DNA of 64,000 bases from Pachyseris speciosa (taxonomy: Eukaryota > Cnidaria > Anthozoa > Scleractinia > Pachyseridae): NCBI GenBank assembly GCA_016490735.1, contig JAEMWC010000566.1:353501-417500 (forward strand), given 5' to 3'. The notes beneath the pieces were generated by a model. It was not told the DNA's origin, searched no databases, and was given only the letters and a program-made list of their open reading frames with translations. The position numbers and the translations under genes were made by a program. Positions 56,585 through 64,000 of this stretch are shown here, one piece after another. Within the stretch, counting starts at the first letter, position 1. Each line of letters begins with the position of its first letter.

Positions 56585-58893
56585 TGAAGGGCTCGGGGCA
56601 AGAACGTCCTCCCGGTTTTTGGTCGATTTTCGATGTGCTCAATACAAACTGAGATTTGGCATGTGGACTTCATTCCAGTTAAAAAACATTGCTCTGTATT
56701 TGTTTTGGCTGATTTCCTCTTCGTTTTCGAGAAATAACGTATGCAAAAAACCCAAGTCAGCTCATTCCCTTGCGTATTAATATTCATGCGCGAATTGAAT
56801 TACCTTTAGGGCACGTGAAATGATTGACGCTTGGAAAGTATTGTTTGATAGTGTGACGTAGACTATACATTTGGCGGTTAAAACATCGATTTAAGTTTCA
56901 TTGATAGGAAACTTACGTGGCTGTGAGGTGTCGATTGCTAGCTAACTTTAATGGAAACTCGCCAGCCTGGTGGTCGAACGGACGTCATTTAAGTCTGTCG
57001 ATCAGCAATTCAGACACTTCTGAAAGAAGCCAGTGGTGTTTCTCTGTGCGTGCCAAACGCTGGAACAAATCGGCGTTTCGCAGTACAGAGTACTGAGCCA
57101 GGCGGGACAGTCTGAAAGCAACTCTCGTCTTAAAAGCGGCCCGCAGTTGAGAGTCTTGGCCCATTTGCCAAAGGTTGCCGTGCTAGAAATTCGGAAATAA
57201 GAGTTGTTTTTTGACTTAGGCGAAAAATATGGGATGTTTGAAGACGTGTTGTGCGCGCTCGAAAGGATGTTTTTATGCCCACAATCCAATGCGACCACAG
57301 AGGGCGCTGTCTCCTTGAAAAGTTCTCGCGAGGACTGGAAATGAATATTCGCTCGGCTGCGGTGGGTAAATTTTCACTTCGGAGAGCGAACATTACGGAG
57401 AATTCATCAAAGAGTGGGAAATTCGGAAGACGAGCAGTCAGTCCCTTTTCGATGAGCTGAGTATCTTGCAAACAGTGCATTTTCCATCGGTTTTCATTTC
57501 TAAACGGCACTTTCAGAATAGTAAGTTTTGCGTGGTTTTGGCGGTTGAGAAACGTCGGCAATGGATTCATTTTCGTCGTCAAATGGAAAATATGGAAGGA
57601 AAATGGTATTAAAATCAAACTAAATGACGACAGGTCAAGAATTTGGACAACATGCCTAACTAGTTCTGAAGATATTCTTTAGCTTCAAACTGCCGAAAAT
57701 TTGCATACCCGGTATATATGAAATTCGATCGCACACAATGGGCTGTCACACGACTCGCGTGAAAATAATTTTAACTGTTTATCTGGGGTGAAAATGCTTT
57801 TTGCCGTTAATCTCGCGTGAAAATACTTTTTGATGATGTTTACAAGACTCCATATAAGCGAACTAACCGAGGTACTCGATGCAAAAGTGATTAATATGTT
57901 AAAATACGCCAGCATGTTTATCAGAGGACGCTGTCACCTTGTCACGTCATTTGTGCTTTGAATATTTGCTGCGTGCGGCAAAGAAAGTTTTCCTTGCACT
58001 GGTTTTCCAAGATACTCAGCTCATCGAAAACGGACTGACTGCTCGTCTTGCCGATTTCCCACTCTTAGATGAATTCTCCGTAATGTTCCCGCTCCGAAGT
58101 GAAAATTTTCCCACCGCAGCCGAGCGAATATTCATTTCCAGTCCTCGCGAGAACTTTTCAAGGAGACAGCGCCCTCTGTGGTCGCATTGGATTGTGGGCA
58201 TAAAAACCTCCTTTCGAGCGCGCGCAACACGTCTTCAAACATCCCATATTTTCGCCTAAGTCAAAAAACAACTCTTATTTCCGAATTTCTAGCACGGCAA
58301 CCTTTGGCAAATGGGCCAAGACTCTCAACTGCGGGCCGCTCTTAAGACGAGAGTTGCTTTCAGACTGTCCCGCCTGGCTCAGTACTCTGTACTGCGAAAC
58401 GCCGATTTGTTCCAGCGTTTGGCACGCACAGAGAAACACCACTGGCTTCTTTCAGAAGTGTCTGACTTGCCGATCGACAGACTTAAATGACGTCCGTTCG
58501 ACCACCAGGCTGGCGAGTTTCCATTAAAGTTAGCTAGCAATCGACACCTCACAGCCACGTAAGTTTCCTATCAATGAAACTTAAATCGATGTTTTAACCG
58601 CCAAATGTATAGTCTACGTCACACTATCAAACAATACTTTCCAAGCGTCAATCATTTCACGTGCCCTAAAGGTAATTCAATTCGCGCATGAATATTAATA
58701 CGCAAGGGAATGAGCTGACTTGGGTTTTTTGCATACGTTATTTCTCGAAAACGAAAAGGAAATCAACCAAAACAAATACAGAGCAATGTTTTTTAACTGG
58801 AATGAAGTCCACATGCCAAATCTCAGTTTGTTTTGAGCACATCGAAAATCGACCAAAAACCGGGAGGACGTTCTTGCCCCGAGCCCTTCAATT
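56583..58893. mobile_element. 2.3-kb foldback element with ~890-bp arms
   Basis: The left end AATGAAGGGCTCGGGGCAAG and right end CTTGCCCCGAGCCCTTCAATT are inverted, and the pairing extends to ~57475 / ~58013 with small differences, leaving a ~540 bp centre. The arms translate to matching frames on opposite strands, e.g. 57130-57618 and 57939-58259. The centre matches 26510-26880. No transposase is visible. Copy B shows the uninterrupted target near 61600-61612. Confidence 0.9.
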
Positions 58894-59463
58894 ACTTTTA
58901 TGATGCTGCTCCTATTTTGTTCTCTTGACCATCTGGTGTAAAATTACTTTTGAAAGGAAGGCCGATCGTTTGCCCCATGAAAAATATACCATAAATCCTC
59001 CATTTAACACCCCCTCCCCCTTCTCAAATAAGCCCCCCGTTTCAGAGGAAGAAAGTTATTAAGCTGCCCATCTCTTTTAAGCCCCCTCCCCTCCCCCCTT
59101 ATTCCACATAACCAAGTTAATAAATAATAGACTCAATAGACTGCATTTGTAATTAATCACACTGTAACACTTTATGTGGACTGATCCAGTATGGTTTATT
59201 CACTAGCTGAATGTTCAGATTTGTTTTTGATCTTTGGCTGCATGACCTCCAACTTCATCTGCTTGAGCTTTTCCACCTTGCTTTTTAGTTCTTTATGGAG
59301 AATTCATGCCATCTTTTGGTTGTTTGAAAAAGCAAGGTTCCCAAGAAAAAACAAAATTAATATGTTGAGGGAAGAGGTACAAAGTTCAGTTCAACTTTGG
59401 AATTTTTGGTGACCCTCCCCTCTTTGGTTACATAAAATTTAATGACCCTCCCCCCATTTGCAC

Positions 59464-59506
59464 CAGCCACCCCACCCCCACCCCACCCCCACCCCCCCCC
59501 CCCCTC
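59464..59506. repeat. (CCCCA)n / C-run
   Basis: Repeated CACCCC units ending in a C13 run. The inverse G-rich tract is at 61006-61025 in copy B. Confidence 0.9.
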
Positions 59507-60984
59507 TGTAATCAATGATAGGTCTTGCTATTACAAAATTTTGATTAAAGCGTAAGCTTAACAAAGTGAAATGTCCTTATGCTTACAGTAGGCCAGGACC
59601 TCAAGCTTGTCGCATGAAGTACTTGGAAGTACGGAAGAAGGACATCACTTGATCACCAATTCGGTCATTCTTGACATTTATTCCGTATATATTTAAGTCT
59701 CTTCTTCTTCCTGGTGGGCCCACCTCCTTCGATAGTGAAGATTCTTGTGAGCGTATGTCCCTGCGTGAGTGTATATCCCTGCAGTCTGATCCTGTAGGTA
59801 TGTGCATCCGGTAAAGGTTTGAACTTGTACCAACCGAAGCATTTTTCTTCGCACCGATTTCATAAGGAATTTTACGGCTTTCGTCGGCCGCCATCTTTGT
59901 TTACTTAGCAACCAAGCCTAACAATGTCGGCAGTGTCCTCCCCTCCCCTGCAAGGTGTTTTTGTCCGGTATTCAATTTTTGATTTTCATCGAAGACCAAA
60001 ATTGAAATGGGGATTTTGATTTCCAGTTTCTCACATGTGAGCGGCGTGTTCTATATTCATTCAATGAGAGAAAGATCTAGAGTACGAGGGATTCAATTTT
60101 TCTAACAATAGATTTTTAGAATAATGGTGGCAAGTTTCGTTTTCGATTTAGACGGAAAATAAGAAAATCGAAAAAAGGAAAGTCGTTTTTATTTTTTGTT
60201 TCGTTAGAAAACGACGAAAATTAAAAACAGATCTGGACAGTGATTTTTCTTTAATTCGACAATCAAAACTATTGATTTCAATTTTGATTTTTCCTTTTTT
60301 AATTTTATTAAAAATAGAATGAATGGAAGGTGCAGGGAAATTGATTTTGATTTTCAATTTTTAATGTTGGATGAAAATCAAATGGACGAAAACCACACGG
60401 ACCCGCGTACTCTAGATCTTTTTCTCATTGAATGAATAAAGATCACACCGCTCACGTGAGAAACTGGAAATCAAAATCCCCAGTTCAATTTTGGTCTTCG
60501 ATGAAAATCAAAAATTGAATACCGGACAAAAACACCTTGCAGGGGAGGGGAGGACACTGCCAACATTGTTAGGCTCGGTTGCTAAGTAAACAAAGATGGC
60601 GCCGACAAAAGCCGTAAAATTCCTTATGAAATCGGTGCGAAGAAAAGTGCTTCGGTTGGTACAAGTTCAAACCTTTACCGGATACACATACCTACAGGAT
60701 CAGACTGCAGGGATATACACTCACGCAGGGACATACGCTCACAAGAATCTTCAATCTCAAAGGAGGTGGGCCCACCAGGAAGCTGAGGAAGAAGAAGAGA
60801 CTTTCATATATACGGAATAAATGTCAAGAATGACCGAATTGGTGAGCAAGTGATGTCCTTCCGTATTTCCAAGTTCTTCATGCGATAAGCTTGAGGTCCT
60901 GGACTACCGTAAGCGTAAGGCCATTTCACTTTGTTAAGCTTAAGCTTTAATTAAAATTTTGTAACAGCAAGACCTATCATTGAT

Positions 60985-61025
60985 TAGAGAGAGAGAGAGA
61001 GAGAGAGGAGGGTGGGGGTGGGGGT
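60985..61025. repeat. (GA)n and GGGGGTGG tract
   Basis: About ten GA units then GGAGGGTGGGGGTGGGGGTG. Corresponds to the C-rich tract at 59464-59506 in copy A. Confidence 0.85.
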
Positions 61026-62581
61026 GGTGTGGCTGGTGCAAATGGGGGGAGGGTCATAAAATTTTATGTAACCAAAAAGGGGAGGGTCACCAAAAATTCC
61101 AAAGTTGAACTGAACTTTGTACCTCTTCCCTCAACATATTAATTTTGTTTTTTTCTTGGGAACCTTGCTTTTTCAAACAACCAAAAGATGGTATGAATTC
61201 TCCATAAAGAACTAGAAAGCAAGGTGGAAAAGCTCAAGCACATGAAGTTGGGGGTCATGCAACCGAAGATCAAAAACAAATCTGAACATTCAGCTAGTGA
61301 ATAAACCATACTGAATCAGTCCACATTAAGTGTTACAGTCGTGATTAATTACAAATGCAGTCTATTGAGTCTATTATTTATTAACTTGGTTATGTGGAAT
61401 AAGGGGGAGAGGAGGGGGCTTAAAAGAGATGGGCAGCTTAATAACTTTCTTGCTCTGAAATGGGGGGCTTATTTGAGAAGGGGGGGGGTGTTAAATGGAG
61501 GATTTATGGTATATTTTCATGGGGCAAACGATCGGCCTTCCTTTCAAAAGTAATTTTACACCAGATGGTCAAGAGAACAAAATAGGAGTAGCATCATAAA
61601 AGTAATTAGGGACCTGTCATTTATTAGAGAGGGGAGGGCTGGTGCAATTTTTTTCCCCAGGTGAATTTTTTTTATGCCCTCCCCCTAATTTCCTGCAGAA
61701 GAAATTGTAACCCTCCCCCTTGTATGCCAGGGGAGGGAGGTACTCTCTATAATGGCCTATATGGGGAGGCTCTGCCCGAAAGGGGTACCTTTTTCATGCT
61801 TCAGGTATATGAAAGGGTAGGGATTTCATGACTTGAAGTATATAAAAGGGTAGGGAAATCTGTCATTTAGGTATTTAAAAGGGCCTTTCATTAAAATATT
61901 CTGAACACATACCTTATGACTGTACTGTTCCAGTGGAAGGTATATGAAAGGGGTACGATTTGTCAATGCAAGGTATCATCATCATCACCACGCTTTATTT
62001 AACATGGATATACACTTAGCCTGGGAGCTAGTTTACAGGTATTCCACCTAAAAACTTATGAAAACCTAACAACTAAACAACGCTAATAAGACAATTCATC
62101 AGATAAAATCAAAAATTAAATACTGATTAAAACTATTTAAAACTATTATTACAATAGTACCGCCACAGTCAACTGTTACAAATTTACTCATCCCCAAAAC
62201 TTAACGATCTAATTTTGTTTACTATTTCATTGGTGCCTACTTTTATTCTAATGTCAGTGTCATTTGATAGTTCATTCCATTTCTTGGCTGCAGGAAATGG
62301 AATACGAAAGGGGTACCTTTTCTGTCAAAAATGGTATATAAAAGGGTAAGAGGTTGGACCTTGGGGCAGAGCCTCCCCGTGTAAAATGTTTTTAGTGCCC
62401 CCCCCCCCCCCGCCAGGGCTTGTATGACCCAAAATTGTTATGACCCTCCCCACCGTAAAAGATATGACAGGGATTATTGAACAAGATCAAATTTTACCTT
62501 GTGCAGTTCATAATAGAAAGAGTGTTGTTGTAGATCACAGAAATAGAACAAAAGGAAGAGCAAAATAGGAAACAACAGAGA

Positions 62582-63193
62582 TAAAGTCAAAATTTTAAAC
62601 TGCTTCATCAGCTTTTGTCAGCAGACTTAAATTCAGATGTTATTGACAATGTGAATGTAGAATCTCTTGCAAGCCTTTCAGTTAGACAGGTCAGGTGGCT
62701 GACAAAAATGGCACAGAATGGTCACTTGAAAGAAAGAGCCATTATGCACATGTCATCGGCTTCCCCGTCCCACGGGACAACCCCTGGGCCAACCAGGGGG
62801 ATTGTAAAATCAGTCAAGCAAACTTGAGGAATTCCCCCAGGGGGTCGGGGAATCTCTCAAGACAAAGTCCCCTGGGTGGGGTGTCTCTCACCTGAAAATC
62901 CCTGTGACATCCTTTTCAAACTTGTGAATTCCCCCACCCCCTAATCTTTGATCGTTAAACAATGCCAAGATTTTCCCCTACCCTTGGGCAAAGAATCCCA
63001 TCCATCTCCTTGTATTCCCCCACATATCTCCCTGGTATGCCTGGGGGTCAACCCCACAGGGCAGCCAATGAAATGTGCATTACAACAGCACAAGACTATC
63101 AGTAGAAGGTTTTAGGGAAGAAAGTGAGCAAGAACTGGATACAGATGAAAGTCTCTCTGGGGAAGATAGTGACAGCTTGGTGACTAAACCTTA
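62582..63193 (+). pseudogene. decayed coding fragment in copy B, split by a nested MITE
   Basis: 62615-62743 encodes SADLNSDVIDNVNVESLASL then SVRQVRWLTKMAQNGHLKER. After the MITE at 62744-63080, coding-like sequence continues with an acidic end (DESLSGEDSDSLVTKP-like) and stop TAA near 63193. Copy A has the same two parts on minus (55441-55313 and 54990-54889). No domain recognised. It looks like the C-terminal exon of a captured or element-encoded gene; a Glu/Gln/Lys-rich stretch lies just upstream (62530-62575). Confidence 0.45.
62744..63080. mobile_element. nested palindromic MITE, copy in B
   Basis: Ends ATGCACATGTCATCGGCTTC and the near-inverse CAGCCAATGAAATGTGCAT. Same position inside the coding fragment as 54991-55312 in copy A, so it predates the A/B duplication. 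Confidence 0.85.
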
Positions 63194-64000
63194 AATATTG
63201 TGATGCTCCATTGAGGGGTGTAATGTGGGCTTGATTAATTTACACTTTTCCAACATTTAATATGTGTGGATTAGTTGGTCCTAACAGAAAATCTTCAAGA
63301 ACGTTTAGATATAAGATGTTTTGTTTGATATGTAAAGACCACTTTCTATGCAATAGTTAACATACATGTATGGTTATTGGGTTGTTCAGGTTGATCATTA
63401 TTAAAGTTTAAAATGCTAACTCTAATCAATGATAGGTCTATCTATAACAAAATTTTGATTAAAGCTTAAGCTTAACAAAGTGAAATGGCCTTACGCTTAC
63501 AGTAGGCCAGGACCTCAAGCTTATCGCATGAAGAACTTGGAAGTACGGAAGGACATCCCTTGCTCACCAATTCGGTCATTCTTGACATTTATTCCGTTTA
63601 TATTAAAGTCTCTTCTTCTTCCTGGTGGGCCCACCTCCTTTGAGATTGAAGATTCTTGTGAGCGTATGTCCCTGCGTGAGTGTATATCCCTGCAGTCTGA
63701 TCCTGTAGGTATGTGTATCCGGTAAAGGTTTGAACTTGTACCAACCGAAGCACTTTTCTTCGCACCGATTTCATAAGGAATTTTACGGCTTTTGTCGGCC
63801 GCCATCTTTGTTTACTTAGCAACCGAGCCTAACAATGTTGGCAGTGTCCTCCCCTCCCCTGCAAGGTGTTTTTGTCCGGTATTCAATTTTTGATTTGATC
63901 GAAGACCAACTTGAAATGGGGATTTTGATTTCCAGTTTCTCACACGCGAGCGGCGTGTTCTATATTCATTCAATGAGAAAAAGATCTAGAGTACGCGGGA

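Larger units (their letters stand above)
53768..60402. mobile_element. long-TIR element, copy A, with nested foldback insertion
   Basis: The left end GGTCCGTGTGGTTTTCGTCC at 53768 is inverted at 60402. The TIRs run ~830 bp (53768-54610 and 59540-60402). They contain the MAADESRKI frame (54277-54570 on +, 59894-59601 on minus). The interior has a nested MITE (54991-55312), decayed coding fragments and the 2.3 kb foldback 56583-58893. Removing the foldback and the tandem repeat gives ~4 kb, colinear with copy B. Confidence 0.8.
60403..64000. mobile_element. long-TIR element, copy B, runs off the window
   Basis: It starts with CGCGTACTCTAGATC directly at the end of copy A, and the window ends in its inverse (GATCTAGAGTACGCGGGA). 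TIRs 60403-60960 and 63440-64000. The interior is the reverse complement of copy A's interior without the 56261-58893 insertion. It has an extra ~190 bp at 61630-61820 not seen in A. Confidence 0.8.

Noticed and set aside
56259..56642. Minus frame with a duplicated 54-residue peptide
   Set aside because: Explained by the 2 x 162-bp tandem DNA duplication.

Overview
The window is eukaryotic and looks like an anthozoan cnidarian, most likely a stony coral. It has short GT-AG exons in long introns, metazoan housekeeping genes, AID/APOBEC-like deaminases of the kind reported from cnidarians, a WSC-like plus ShKT secreted protein, tRNA-derived SINEs, non-LTR retrotransposons and a very heavy load of foldback and MITE-type DNA elements. 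The host assignment is an inference. Gene models were built by eye from reading frame, splice sites and intron phase.

Layout. 0-3.4 kb: two tandem AID/APOBEC-like deaminase genes on +; the first is cut by the window edge just before its catalytic Glu. 3.4-11 kb: intergenic DNA filled with terminal-inverted-repeat elements. 11.16-15.79 kb: complete five-exon TAF13 (+), with nested transposons in intron 2. 16.2-29.6 kb: a long coiled-coil gene on the minus strand that resembles the C6orf118/TSNAXIP1 family, 11 phase-consistent exons plus a possible last one, convergent with TAF13. 29.67-31.92 kb: complete three-exon LYRM2 (+), divergent from the coiled-coil gene across 79 bp. 33.57-40.40 kb: a five-exon minus-strand gene for a secreted Cys-rich protein (signal peptide, WSC-like domain, ShKT domain); a 5'-truncated LINE sits in its third intron.

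41-64 kb: I find no host gene. The stretch is a mosaic of foldback elements, MITEs, tandem repeats and captured coding fragments. From 53.8 kb to the window end two copies of one long-inverted-repeat element lie next to each other. One copy carries a 2.3 kb foldback insertion for which the other copy supplies the empty site. A related foldback family lies at 25.3-28.5 kb, inside the coiled-coil gene's first intron.

Functionally the genes are unrelated: basal transcription (TAF13), mitochondrial LYR protein (LYRM2), probable ciliary or sperm-type coiled-coil protein, probable nucleic-acid deaminases, and a secreted Cys-rich protein. Apart from the LYRM2/coiled-coil bidirectional promoter and the TAF13/coiled-coil convergent ends, no shared regulation is visible.
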